From positions 1 through 64,000 of the forward strand of contig CACNIF010000004.1 in the NCBI GenBank assembly GCA_902620465.1: a stretch of 64,000 bases of DNA, read 5' to 3'. Both the position numbers and the translations under genes were made by a program. Position 1 is the stretch's first letter. Each line of letters starts with the position of its first letter. The notes beneath the pieces were generated by a model. That model saw only the letters and a list, made by a program, of their open reading frames with translations, was not told where the DNA came from and made no database searches. The DNA comes from an uncultured Pelagibacteraceae bacterium. GTDB taxonomy: Bacteria; Pseudomonadota; Alphaproteobacteria; Pelagibacterales; Pelagibacteraceae. Below are positions 47,587 to 56,583 of this stretch, piece after piece.

Positions 47587-48321
47587 ATGAAAACGAAAAA
47601 AAAGTCGCGAACTAGAGTAAGTAAAGAAAAGCACGGAATTTCAAAGATTGCTTCCTTTACTACAAAATCTATCACTACTGCAATACAAAATTATAAAAAA
47701 AATAAAGAACAAAATAAAATCAAGTTAATAAAATTGCAAAAACTTGAGGAAAGAAATTCACTTTTAAAAGAAAAAAAAGATTTAAAAGCTTGGGAAGACA
47801 AATTAATCAAAGAAAATAATAAACTAAAGGCAAGCGAAGATGAAATTAAATTGAAAGAAAAAGAAATAAAACAAAAAGATGAAAAACAAAAAATTGAGAG
47901 TGAAAGATTAGTTAGAAAAGATGAAGAATTAGTTCTAGTAGCAAAAGAGTTAAGAGAAAAAGAAAAACAATTAAAAACAAGAGAAGAAGAACAAAATAGA
48001 AAAGATATTGATTTAAAAGTGAGAGAAGATGAGTTGCTCCAAAGGGATCTTAGAGATCAAAGACGTAAAAATAGAGAATTAAAAAGATTAAGAGAAGAGC
48101 ATGATAAAGAGAAAGAAATTGAATATATAAAAATTAAAGAGTGGGAAGAGAAATTTGATAGAGAACAAAAACTAAAGGAACAAGAAGAAATGAGAAGAGA
48201 GCAAAAATTGATACAAAAAGAGATGGAAAGACGTGCTAAATTTGAAAATATTAATAATAATACGAAAAGTTCTTTAAGCCAGTTGGAAAAATTTAGTATC
48301 GACAAATCAAAAAAAAACTAA
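47587..48321 (+). CDS. Coiled-coil protein of unknown function
   Basis: 244 residues, not recognised. Residues 1-35 are basic with Ser/Thr (KKKSRTRVSKEKHG), 36-225 are an almost unbroken charged coiled coil rich in Lys, Glu, Arg and Leu (LKEKEKQLKTREEEQ-type repeats), and the last 20 are polar. There is no signal peptide or membrane helix, so it should be cytosolic. Low-complexity similarity to many filament-like proteins is not evidence of function. It is convergent with the amidinotransferase gene. No clear ribosome site is seen. Confidence 0.7.
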   Translation: MKTKKKSRTRVSKEKHGISKIASFTTKSITTAIQNYKKNKEQNKIKLIKLQKLEERNSLLKEKKDLKAWEDKLIKENNKLKASEDEIKLKEKEIKQKDEKQKIESERLVRKDEELVLVAKELREKEKQLKTREEEQNRKDIDLKVREDELLQRDLRDQRRKNRELKRLREEHDKEKEIEYIKIKEWEEKFDREQKLKEQEEMRREQKLIQKEMERRAKFENINNNTKSSLSQLEKFSIDKSKKN

Positions 48322-48337
48322 GAAAAGATTTATTTGT

Positions 48338-49453
48338 TTATTGTATTGGAAAATAATCTTTTAAATCTCCTTCTCTAAATACATCTGCTGTACTACAATG
48401 AAGTCCACCTCCAAAAGCATATGCATCTCTTAAATCAATCGGAATAACTTCCATCCCTAATTTATCAAGTTGTTCTGCCTGATATTTTTCACTTTTTTCT
48501 ACACATACTGTTTTTGGATCTAAAATTAGTACGTTCATTGATAGCCAAACTGAAGAATAACAAAGAGGTGGTGGTTCATTGTGTGCTGGTTGAGCAGCAT
48601 CAATTATTTCCCATCCATTTTTCTCAAAAAGTTTTCTTTGTTCCTTGGGTAATCTTCTTTGAGGGTTATTAATTATTAATCCTTCTTTAATGGGGGTAAA
48701 AGTGGCATCTATATGTATTGGATATGGGTCCCCTGGAAAGTTTACAGCATGAACTCTATGATCTTTATAGTGTCTTTTTAACCAATCTATACCTTTTAAA
48801 TTTGTAGTAAATCCATGTTGAACTATTAAATCTTTTCCAAATCTTAAAACATCAGCAGCATCAAATAAAGGTTCCTCCTCAGTGGTTACAAAAAATTTTT
48901 CTTCAGTCCATTTAAGTCTTTTTTGTATGCCAATTTTATCTGATAAATAATCTTTTCTATAATCAGAATCAGTCAATCTTGGTTTAGGAGCAGATTCATG
49001 TCTCATATTTGAATCTTCTTCATAATACTTTTTTAAAAGGGGTCGATAACATAAATATTCAAACCATCTACATCTATAACTCATTGTGGCTTCTAAGATT
49101 TCATTTCCTACTGTTAGAAGAACATCTCTTGGGGGCATACATCCAAACATTGTTTCTGCTTTCCAATCTGGTGTAGAGATTTTTTGATTAAAATTAATTG
49201 GCTCTGGTCTATCAACTTTGATACCTCTTTTTTCTAAAATTTTCGAAAAATTATCTAAAAGTTCATTTGCTTTGTCGACAGTATCTTTTGTTCTTGGACC
49301 AAATTTTCCTTTCATGTCCGAGTCCTCTGGAACTTTTGCATCTAAAGCAGGTTCAGGTGCAGGTATACAAGTACCATCTGCCCTACCCACTATTACATGT
49401 TTTAGTGGATCCCATTCATTCCAACTATTTACTATTGTGTTTTTTTTAACCAT
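48338..49453 (-). CDS. Glycine amidinotransferase-family enzyme
   Basis: 371 residues with the five-bladed amidinotransferase fold. Catalytic elements match human arginine:glycine amidinotransferase: FDAADVLR (Asp201 in place of Asp254), IHIDATFTP (His247) and the nucleophile Cys353 in GGGLHCSTADV. It likely moves the amidino group of arginine to an amine acceptor such as glycine, giving guanidinoacetate and ornithine. The acceptor cannot be told from sequence alone. A DMT transporter lies 45 bases upstream on the same strand and could handle substrate or product. Confidence 0.85.
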   Translation of the reverse strand: MVKKNTIVNSWNEWDPLKHVIVGRADGTCIPAPEPALDAKVPEDSDMKGKFGPRTKDTVDKANELLDNFSKILEKRGIKVDRPEPINFNQKISTPDWKAETMFGCMPPRDVLLTVGNEILEATMSYRCRWFEYLCYRPLLKKYYEEDSNMRHESAPKPRLTDSDYRKDYLSDKIGIQKRLKWTEEKFFVTTEEEPLFDAADVLRFGKDLIVQHGFTTNLKGIDWLKRHYKDHRVHAVNFPGDPYPIHIDATFTPIKEGLIINNPQRRLPKEQRKLFEKNGWEIIDAAQPAHNEPPPLCYSSVWLSMNVLILDPKTVCVEKSEKYQAEQLDKLGMEVIPIDLRDAYAFGGGLHCSTADVFREGDLKDYFPIQ

Positions 49454-49498
49454 TTCATTTGATAACTAGTGATATAATTTTTTTTTTTCAATGAAATT

Positions 49499-50404
49499 TT
49501 AATTTAATGCTATGTGTCTCTTATTCCATCTCATTATTAAACTATAATAAAAAAGGGAGATAAAAAGAAAAAATCCACCAACTATTGTGTTTGTATTAGG
49601 CACCTCATTAATTCCAAATAAAGGAAGCCATACCCAAAAAATTCCACCAATTACTTCAGTCAATGATAATAAAGTTAATTCTGCTGCAGGAATTGCTTTT
49701 GATCCGATTGCATATAAAATCATTCCCATACACACCAAAGTTCCATGAAGAGAGAACAATGATGAGTTATAACTCGTTGAAAAAAACGGTTGGTTTTTGA
49801 GTAATATTACCGAAGCAGCTAAAACAAAACAAAACAAACCAGCAATAGCTACTGTTGTAAACTTAGGAGTTTCTTTTCTCCATCTCAAAGTCACAGAAAA
49901 TATTGAAAAACCAATAGAAGAGGTGATGCCAAAAATAAATCCTACAATCGAATTTTTTTCATTATTTCCAATAGCCATTATTATTATTCCTATTGTTGCA
50001 ATAAATATTGAAATCCATACATTTAAGCTAATTTTTTCCTTTAAAAAGAGAAATGCAAGTAAAGCAGTAAAAAAAGGCATTGCAGCTAAACATAATAAAG
50101 TGATTGCTGCACTAGTATTTGTAATTGAGTAAATAAATGAAATCATGGCCACACCTAACCCACAACCACCAATTATTCCAGATTTACCCACTTTTTTATA
50201 ATTCTTGTAAAAATTTAGACCTTCCTCAAAATATAAATAAAGATTTAGAAGAATAAAAATCGTTAAACCTCTTCCAAAAATATACTGCCACGGTACTAGA
50301 TTGGGATCATCCATATATCTTACTACTAAAGGACCAAATGACCAGATAAGACCAGCAAATAATACTATTGGTACTGCTATTTTTTCATTTTTAAGTTCTA
50401 TCAT
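49499..50404 (-). CDS. DMT-superfamily (EamA) transporter
   Basis: 301 residues, ten membrane segments, two EamA repeats (AAMPFFTALLAFLFLKEKIS; LTLLSLTEVIGGIFWVWLPL). It is a paralogue in type of the transporter at 45210 but clearly distinct. Transcription runs on to the amidinotransferase gene, so the two may form a unit for a guanidino compound or amino acid. Substrate unknown. Confidence 0.85.
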   Translation of the reverse strand: MIELKNEKIAVPIVLFAGLIWSFGPLVVRYMDDPNLVPWQYIFGRGLTIFILLNLYLYFEEGLNFYKNYKKVGKSGIIGGCGLGVAMISFIYSITNTSAAITLLCLAAMPFFTALLAFLFLKEKISLNVWISIFIATIGIIIMAIGNNEKNSIVGFIFGITSSIGFSIFSVTLRWRKETPKFTTVAIAGLFCFVLAASVILLKNQPFFSTSYNSSLFSLHGTLVCMGMILYAIGSKAIPAAELTLLSLTEVIGGIFWVWLPLFGINEVPNTNTIVGGFFLFISLFYYSLIMRWNKRHIALN

Positions 50405-50436
50405 TTATCAGTTTTTAATTCTAATTTATTTCAACT

Positions 50437-50492
50437 ACAACAAAAATAGATATTGTGGAAAAAGAATTTTTTCTATTATTGTTGTTTTTTTT
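50437..50492 (+). other. Long inverted repeat with T-run upstream of the SufU-like gene
   Basis: The arm at 50437-50450 (ACAACAAAAATAGA) pairs with 50472-50485 at 13 of 14 positions, across a 21-base loop that can itself fold, and eight T follow. The shape is that of an intrinsic terminator on the plus strand, yet the upstream gene points the other way. It may act as a leader attenuator or insulate the divergent genes. The 141-base gap holds nothing else I can name. Confidence 0.35.
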
Positions 50493-50545
50493 ATATTTAG
50501 AGACCCAGCTGTAAGATTTATAGTTTATAATGTATATATAAATAT

Positions 50546-50944
50546 ATGAATTTAGAAATAATTAATATTGCAGCTGACACAAAAAATAATAAAGATATTA
50601 AGAATCATACTCACTTTATAAAATTAAAAAACTCTGTATGTGGAGACGAAATTAAACTGAAGCTAATAATAAATGGAGATAAAATAACTAATATTGGTTA
50701 TCAAACAGAATCTTGTATATATTGCCAAGCATCTGCAAGTTTATTATCAAAAATTTCTATGAATAGTAAAAGAGTTAAAATTACGAAATTATGTGATGAA
50801 GCAAAATCATTTTTTAACAAAGATGAAAAAAATTTAAATAAAAATTTGAAACTATTTTCAAAATTATTTGTAAAAGAGAATCTTTCTCGAAAAGATTGTA
50901 TATTATTACCTTTTAAAGCAATGGAAAAAGTAATATCAAATTAA
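50546..50944 (+). CDS. SufU/IscU-like iron-sulfur scaffold protein
   Basis: 132 residues of the NifU N-terminal/IscU fold. Cys32-Gly-Asp34 (NSVCGDEIKL), Cys57 and Cys60 (SCIYCQASASLLS) and Cys118 (KDCILLPF) match the cysteine and Asp positions of SufU. It likely accepts sulfur from SufS or holds clusters during assembly. It is 48 kb away from the suf operon and instead sits four bases before an HPP membrane protein. The extra Cys60 in place of the usual Ser is slightly odd. Confidence 0.82.
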   Translation: MNLEIINIAADTKNNKDIKNHTHFIKLKNSVCGDEIKLKLIINGDKITNIGYQTESCIYCQASASLLSKISMNSKRVKITKLCDEAKSFFNKDEKNLNKNLKLFSKLFVKENLSRKDCILLPFKAMEKVISN

Positions 50945-50948
50945 GTTT

Positions 50949-51413
50949 ATGGGTGATATCAAAAAATCTTTTTTAGCTGGCTTATTTTCAATAATTACAA
51001 TCGGAATACTTACTGGACTCACTTACAAAACTGAATTAGGTATTTTTTTACTAGCCTCTTTTGGATCATCCATGGTTTTGTTATATGGATATCCTGAAAG
51101 TCCATTCGCTCAACCAAAAAATGTTTTTTTTGGACACTTCACAACTACTTTGGTGGGATTATTTTTTTTGTATCTAATCCCGCTTCCAATATTTTTAACA
51201 ATCCCTTTAGCTGTAGGTTTGGGAGTTGGCTTAATGATATTGTTTAATGTTACTCATCCACCAGCGGGAGGAAACCCAATTATTGTTATAATTGGTAGTG
51301 TCTCACTTGATTATCTTTTAAGCCCAGTGATAACTGGCTCAGTGATAATTATTGTTTTTGCGATAGTAATCAATCGTTTTATTTTAAAAAAAATATACCC
51401 AAGTAAAAAATAA
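50949..51413 (+). CDS. HPP-family integral membrane protein
   Basis: 154 residues with four membrane segments. The defining motif is THPPAGGNPIIVIIG (about 100-114); LASFGSSMVLLYGYPESPFAQPKN is the second family block. In plants and cyanobacteria HPP proteins have been linked to nitrite transport into plastids or cells, but the role in this bacterium is unknown. It follows the SufU-like gene at four bases. Confidence 0.83.
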   Translation: MGDIKKSFLAGLFSIITIGILTGLTYKTELGIFLLASFGSSMVLLYGYPESPFAQPKNVFFGHFTTTLVGLFFLYLIPLPIFLTIPLAVGLGVGLMILFNVTHPPAGGNPIIVIIGSVSLDYLLSPVITGSVIIIVFAIVINRFILKKIYPSKK

Positions 51414-51482
51414 TTTATTTGCTTGATCCTTGAAAATAGGGTTAGATGTAGCAATTTAATTTTTAATTACAGAGGAGATTTA

Positions 51483-52682
51483 ATGAAAATATTATGCATA
51501 TTGTATGATGATCCAAAAGGAGGGATGCCAAAATCCTACGCTTTATCAGAACTTCCAAAAATAGATAAGTATCCGGATGGTATGACACTTCCTTCACCTA
51601 AAGGAAGAGATTATACACCAGGTCAATTACTAGGATGTGTTTCTGGTGAACTAGGTTTAAGAAAATTTTTAGAAAGTAACGGACATGAATTTGTTGTTAC
51701 AAATAGTAAAGATGGAGATGGTTGTGAAGCTGATAAACATATAGTTGATGCAGATATCGTTATATCTCAACCCTTTTTTCCTTACTACTTAACTAAAGAA
51801 AGAATAGCTAAGGCCAAAAATTTAAAGATGGCAATAACAGCTGGAATTGGATCAGACCACGTTGACTTACAAGCAGCAATGGATAACAAAATTGACGTTG
51901 TTGAAGTAACTTATTGTAATTCAAGATCAGTTGCTGAGCATATTGTGATGATGATTGTGTCTATGGTTAGAGATTATCATAACCAACACAGAATCGTAAA
52001 TGAAGGTGGTTGGAATATTGCTGATGCTGTTCAAAGATCTTATGATGTTGAAGGTATGCATATTGGTACTGTTGCAGCTGGAAGAATAGGATTAGATGCG
52101 TTACGAAAAATGAAACCATTTGATACGCATTTGCATTATTTTGATAGACACAGATTACCTGATAGTGTTGAAAAAGAACTTAATTTAACATTTCACGAAA
52201 CTGTAGAGTCAATGGTTAAAGTTTGTGACGTTGTAACAATCAATTGTCCGCTTCACCCAGAGACAGAAAACCTATTTGATGATGCTATGATAAGCAAAAT
52301 GAAAAAAGGTGCCTATATTGTCAACACAGCTAGAGGAAAAATTTGTAATCGAGATGCAATTGCAAAAGCTTTGAAAAGTGGTCAACTAAGTGGTTATGCC
52401 GGTGATGTATGGTTTCCTCAACCTGCACCGAATGATCACGTGTGGAGAACTATGCCAAACCACGGTATGACACCTCATACTTCTGGTACATCTTTAACTG
52501 CACAATCAAGATATGCAGATGGTGTTAGAGAGATATTAGAATGTTTCTTCGATGGTAAAGAAATTAGAAATCAGTATTTAATTGTCAAAGATGGTCAGTT
52601 AGCTGGTATGGGAGCTCACTCATACAGTAAAGGTTCAGCTACTGGTGGATCTGAAGAAGCGGCAAAATACAAAAAAAAATAA
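51483..52682 (+). CDS. fdh: NAD-dependent formate dehydrogenase
   Basis: 399 residues from ATG 51483, which has a strong GAGGAGA ribosome site; an upstream in-frame ATG at 51423 would add 20 atypical residues. All active-site residues match Pseudomonas formate dehydrogenase at identical numbers: Asn146, Asp221 (NAD site), Arg284, Gln313 and His332 (TPHTSGTS). The cofactor loop is VAAGRIGL (198-205). It oxidises formate to CO2, giving NADH, and is the metal-free cytosolic type. It fits known one-carbon oxidation in SAR11. A strong hairpin follows the gene. Confidence 0.96.
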   Translation: MKILCILYDDPKGGMPKSYALSELPKIDKYPDGMTLPSPKGRDYTPGQLLGCVSGELGLRKFLESNGHEFVVTNSKDGDGCEADKHIVDADIVISQPFFPYYLTKERIAKAKNLKMAITAGIGSDHVDLQAAMDNKIDVVEVTYCNSRSVAEHIVMMIVSMVRDYHNQHRIVNEGGWNIADAVQRSYDVEGMHIGTVAAGRIGLDALRKMKPFDTHLHYFDRHRLPDSVEKELNLTFHETVESMVKVCDVVTINCPLHPETENLFDDAMISKMKKGAYIVNTARGKICNRDAIAKALKSGQLSGYAGDVWFPQPAPNDHVWRTMPNHGMTPHTSGTSLTAQSRYADGVREILECFFDGKEIRNQYLIVKDGQLAGMGAHSYSKGSATGGSEEAAKYKKK

Positions 52683-52695
52683 TTTAAGATAAACT

Positions 52696-52732
52696 ATTAA
52701 AGGTAGCCTACTTAAAAGTAGCTACCTTTAAT
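52696..52732 (+). terminator. Strong hairpin terminator after formate dehydrogenase
   Basis: ATTAAAGGTAG (52696-52706) pairs perfectly with CTACCTTTAAT (52722-52732), and an inner CTACT/AGTAG stem closes a TAAA loop with one bulged C. It is the most stable inverted repeat seen in the window and sits 14 bases after the stop codon. The T-run is weak (TTTAAT), so stability rather than a U-tract may do the work. It could act in either direction. Confidence 0.65.
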
Positions 52733-52771
52733 ATAATGGACTTATCATAACTATTTTGATTATGATATTTA

Positions 52772-53347
52772 ATGAAATATTTTTTAATTATTTTCATAAT
52801 TCTATTTAATATTAATTTTTCTTATTCAGCACAAAAAGATAAGGCATATTTTGCTGGTGGATGTTTTTGGTGTATGGAAGAGTCTTTTGAAAATTTAAGT
52901 GGTGTAGAGGAGGTAATTTCAGGCTATTCAGGTGGAGTTACTGAGAACCCAACATACAAAGAAGTAACATATGGAAATACTGGTCATTTTGAGGTTGTAG
53001 AAGTTGTATATAATAAAAAAATTATTTCATATGAGGAATTATTGGAAAATTTTTGGATAAATATAGATCCATTTGATTCTTACGGACAGTTTTGTGACAA
53101 AGGTTATAGTTACAGATCGGTTGCGTTTTATAAAGATACAAATGAAAAGAAATTAATAGAAAAAGATGTTAAAGAATTAGAAAAAAGATTTAACAAAAAA
53201 GTTGTCACATATATTCGAAGTTTTGAAAAATTTTATAGAGCTGAAGAATATCATCAGGATTTTTATAAAGTTAAGTTAGAGAGATATTTAAGATATAAAA
53301 AGGCATGTGGCAGAGAAGAAATTTTAAAAAGAATTTGGAGCCAATAA
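52772..53347 (+). CDS. msrA: Peptide methionine sulfoxide reductase MsrA, exported
   Basis: 191 residues. A signal peptide (about 1-20, ending FSYSA) precedes AGGCFWCMEESFE with nucleophile Cys31. GYSGG, the GHFEVVEVVY block and HQDFYK are MsrA motifs. It reduces methionine-S-sulfoxide; the signal peptide puts it in the periplasm, suited to repair of exported proteins under surface-ocean oxidants. It lies seven bases before the selO remnant. Confidence 0.93.
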   Translation: MKYFLIIFIILFNINFSYSAQKDKAYFAGGCFWCMEESFENLSGVEEVISGYSGGVTENPTYKEVTYGNTGHFEVVEVVYNKKIISYEELLENFWINIDPFDSYGQFCDKGYSYRSVAFYKDTNEKKLIEKDVKELEKRFNKKVVTYIRSFEKFYRAEEYHQDFYKVKLERYLRYKKACGREEILKRIWSQ

Positions 53348-53353
53348 ATTAAA

Positions 53354-54223
53354 ATGAAAAATAAAATAAATTGGAATTTTGATAATTCTTACTCAAGATT
53401 GTCTGATGTTTTTAAAGAAAATATAGATCCTGTATCAGTCAAAAATCCTGAATTAGTATTACTTAATGAAGATTTGGCTGAGACTTTAGAATTGAACTTT
53501 TCAAAAATATCTAGAAATGAGCTATCATCTTTATTCACAGGAAATTCTTTACCAAATGGAAGTAATTCAATTGCTCAAGCATATGCTGGTCATCAATTTG
53601 GACATTTTACTATGCTTGGAGATGGGAGAGCTGTTTTAATAGGTGAGCACATAACCTCTAAAAATAAGAGATATGATATTCAATTTAAAGGATCTGGAAA
53701 AACCTCATTTTCAAGAAGTGGTGATGGAAGAGCGGCGTTGGGGCCAATGTTAAGAGAATATATTATAAGCGAGGCAATACATCATCTTAATATCCCATCC
53801 ACAAGAAGTTTAGCAGTTGCTAAAACTGGAGAAAAAATAATTAGAGAAAAACCATTGAAAGGCGCAGTGCTTACTAGAGTAGCCTTAAGTCATATAAGAG
53901 TTGGAACTTTTCAATATATAGCTGCCAGAGAAAATATTGAAGATTTAAAGATTTTATTAAATTATGTAATTAATAGACATTATCCACAAATTAATAATTC
54001 AAAGAATAAAGCACTACAACTTTTAGAAGTTGTTATGAATAAACAAATTGATCTGGTTATAGATTGGATGAGAGTTGGATTTATACATGGTGTAATGAAT
54101 ACAGATAATATGTCAATTTCTGGAGAAACAATTGACTATGGACCTTGTAGGTTTTTTTCAATAAAGAGACAAGATTTGACTTCCTTGCTGAAAAAAATAA
54201 TAAAAAAATCTTTATTGAGGTAA
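53354..54223 (+). pseudogene. selO: SelO (YdiU) protein AMPylase, C-terminal half missing
   Basis: Residues 1-267 match Sel[49 protein letters not shown], and the catalytic HGVMNTDNM (Asp251) and DYGPC (Asp261). SelO normally has about 480 residues and moves AMP onto protein Ser/Thr/Tyr. Homology stops right after DYGPCRFF; the last ~22 residues are read out of frame through the following sfsA piece and end at 54223. The kinase-like active-site parts remain but the whole C-terminal lobe is gone. The junction falls in a T-run at 54152-54158. Confidence 0.85.
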
Positions 54224-54525
54224 AAAATGTAACACTTTTTCGTGATAAAAAAACTGCTGAATTTCCTGATGCAATTACCTCAAGAGGATCAAAGCATTTA
54301 CTCACCCTTATTGATGCCATAAAAAAAGGTTATAAAACATACTTAATTTTTCTAGTGCAAATACAAAATATGGAAAACTTTAAAATAGCAAAAGACATCG
54401 ACCCAGAATATTATAATAATTATCAGGTGGCTAAAAAAGCAGGAGTAAAATTTTTAGCATATAGATGTAAAATTAGTTCAAAAAAAATTTTGATCGAAAA
54501 AAAATTAAAAATTATAAATGAATAA
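54151..54525 (+). pseudogene. sfsA: SfsA C-terminal fragment (DNA/RNA nuclease family)
   Basis: In the frame -1 to selO, an open segment after TAG 54148-54150 encodes about 124 residues of Sfs[50 protein letters not shown] and LAYRCKISS. SfsA is normally ~235 residues; the N-terminal OB-type half is absent. The nuclease-like Asp and E-V-K core survive, but no good start codon or ribosome site is seen. Its stop overlaps the map start by eight bases, the usual coupled sfsA-map order. It is the other side of a selO-sfsA deletion. Confidence 0.85.
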
Positions 54526-55291
54526 TTACTCAGAAAAGTTTGAAAAAATGAGAATTGCAGGAAACCTTGCTGCAAAAACTTTAGATATGCTCACTGAAAA
54601 TATTAAAGAAGGTGTTACAACAAGCTACATAGATAAGCTTGGCTATGAATTTATAAGAGATAACGGAGGTCACTCTGCTCCACTTTTTTACAGAGGTTTT
54701 GAAAAATCATTATGTACGTCTTTAAATCATGTCGTCTGTCACGGCATACCTTCAGACAATAGAATTTTACAAGATGGCGATGCTTTAAATGTAGATGTTA
54801 CTGCAATCATTGATAATCATTATGGGGATACTAGTAGAATGTTTTGTGTTGGCAAAACTTCGATAAAATTAAATAATTTAATTGATGCTACTTATGAAGG
54901 AATGATGAAAGCAATTAAAATTCTTAAACCAGGTATTAAGCTTGGTGATATTGGGCACGAAATTCAATCCTACGTCGAGAAAAAAGGTTTTTCAGTCGTA
55001 AGAGATTTTTGTGGTCATGGAATTGGAACAGTGTTTCATGAAGCACCTAATATTTTACACTATGGTAATAAAAATACTGGCATGGAATTAAGACCAGGTA
55101 TGACTTTTACAATAGAGCCAATGATAAATGCTGGAAAATTTGATACCAAAGTTTTAAACGATGGTTGGACTGCTGTTACAAAAGATAAATCTTTATCAGC
55201 ACAATTCGAGCATACAATAGGAATAACTGAAAATGGTTATGAAATCTTTACAGAATCTGCTAAAGGATATTCTAAACCACCATACAATTAA
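54518..55291 (+). CDS. map: Methionine aminopeptidase, type I
   Basis: 257 residues. The five metal ligands are Asp93 (NVDVTAIIDNHYGDTSRMF), Asp104, His167 (GHGIGTVFHE), Glu200 (FTIEPM) and Glu231 (FEHTIGIT). It removes the initiator methionine from new proteins. Its ATG lies inside the end of the sfsA remnant, and its TAA overlaps the purB ATG. Because it was probably coupled to sfsA, the upstream deletion may have changed its expression. Confidence 0.97.
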   Translation: MNNYSEKFEKMRIAGNLAAKTLDMLTENIKEGVTTSYIDKLGYEFIRDNGGHSAPLFYRGFEKSLCTSLNHVVCHGIPSDNRILQDGDALNVDVTAIIDNHYGDTSRMFCVGKTSIKLNNLIDATYEGMMKAIKILKPGIKLGDIGHEIQSYVEKKGFSVVRDFCGHGIGTVFHEAPNILHYGNKNTGMELRPGMTFTIEPMINAGKFDTKVLNDGWTAVTKDKSLSAQFEHTIGITENGYEIFTESAKGYSKPPYN

Positions 55292-56583
55292 TGATAAAAA
55301 GATACTCTCGTAAAGAATTAACAGACATATGGTCTGAAGAAAATAAGTATAAGATTTGGCTTAATGTAGAAATTGCTGCGGCTCAAGCAATGGAAAAACT
55401 AAACCAAATTCCAAAAGGGGTTTCCTCAACGGTTAGAAAAAAAGCAAGAATTAATGTAAAAAGAATTCATCAAATTGAAAGTCAGGTTAAACATGATGTG
55501 ATTGCTTTTTTAACCTCTGTAACTGAAAAAGCGGGACTTAAAGCAAGGTATCTCCATCAAGGGATGACTTCATCAGATGTTTTGGATACAAGTTTTAATA
55601 TTCAATTAGTTCAATCAGGAAAAATTCTTGTTAAAGATTTGGATCAAATTTTAAAAGTTCTTAAAAAACAAGCGCATAAATATAAATTTACTCCTTGTAT
55701 GGGAAGAAGTCACGGTATACATGCTGAACCAATCACGTTTGGTCTTAAATTAGCATCTTTTTATGAGGAGTTTAAAAGAAATAAAAAAAGATTAATCAAT
55801 GCAATTGATGAGGTTTCTACATGTGCAATATCAGGAGCAGTGGGAACTTTTGCAAATATTTCTCCAAAGGTCGAACAGCATGTTGCTAAAAAACTTGGAT
55901 TAAAAGTTGAACCAATTTCAACTCAAATAATTCCTCGCGATCGTCATGCTTTTTATTTTTCAGTCTTAGGAATTATTGCTGGATCAATAGAGAGAGTTGC
56001 AACAGAAATAAGGCATCTTCAAAGAACAGAAGTGTATGAATTACAAGAATATTTTTCAAAAAATCAAAAAGGATCTTCGGCGATGCCACATAAAAAAAAT
56101 CCTATCTTAAGTGAAAATCTAACAGGTTTATCAAGAATGGTAAGAAGTGCAGTTTTACCTGCCTTAGAAAATATTGCTTTATGGCATGAAAGAGATATTT
56201 CACATTCAAGTGTAGAGAGAAATATAGGGCCAGACGCAAACATTACGCTTGATTTCGCTTTAGTAAGGCTGGCTAATATATTGGATAATATGATTGTTTA
56301 TCCAAAAAAAATGTTACAAAATTTAAATCTAACAAAAGGATTAATTTTTTCTCAAGAATTAATGTTAGAATTAACTAAAACTGGATTAAGTAGAGAAAAA
56401 TCTTATAAAATGATTCAAAATTATGCAAAAAAATGTTTTGCAGAAGATTTGGACTTATATAGCGTCATTCAGACCGACAGATATATAATGAGTAAGATTT
56501 CACCAAAAAAATTACAATCAGTTTTTAGTTACGCTAAACATTTTAAGAACGTGAACTTAATATTTAAAAGAGTATTCAGATAA
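55291..56583 (+). CDS. purB: Adenylosuccinate lyase
   Basis: 430 residues of the fumarase/aspartase superfamily. The mobile catalytic loop [23 protein letters not shown] and [14 protein letters not shown] are the family blocks. It splits SAICAR to AICAR and adenylosuccinate to AMP, two steps of purine synthesis. The start overlaps map, and the end overlaps purC (TAATG). Length is that of the short bacterial type. Confidence 0.97.
   Translation: MIKRYSRKELTDIWSEENKYKIWLNVEIAAAQAMEKLNQIPKGVSSTVRKKARINVKRIHQIESQVKHDVIAFLTSVTEKAGLKARYLHQGMTSSDVLDTSFNIQLVQSGKILVKDLDQILKVLKKQAHKYKFTPCMGRSHGIHAEPITFGLKLASFYEEFKRNKKRLINAIDEVSTCAISGAVGTFANISPKVEQHVAKKLGLKVEPISTQIIPRDRHAFYFSVLGIIAGSIERVATEIRHLQRTEVYELQEYFSKNQKGSSAMPHKKNPILSENLTGLSRMVRSAVLPALENIALWHERDISHSSVERNIGPDANITLDFALVRLANILDNMIVYPKKMLQNLNLTKGLIFSQELMLELTKTGLSREKSYKMIQNYAKKCFAEDLDLYSVIQTDRYIMSKISPKKLQSVFSYAKHFKNVNLIFKRVFR

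Noticed and set aside
51423..51482. Longer formate dehydrogenase start at 51423
   Set aside because: The added 20 residues do not resemble the family, while ATG 51483 has a strong ribosome site and gives active-site numbering identical to the Pseudomonas enzyme.
52744..52766. Inverted repeat ATCATAA/TTATGAT before msrA
   Set aside because: Only seven pairs, all but two A-T; likely chance and overlapping nothing that marks a promoter.
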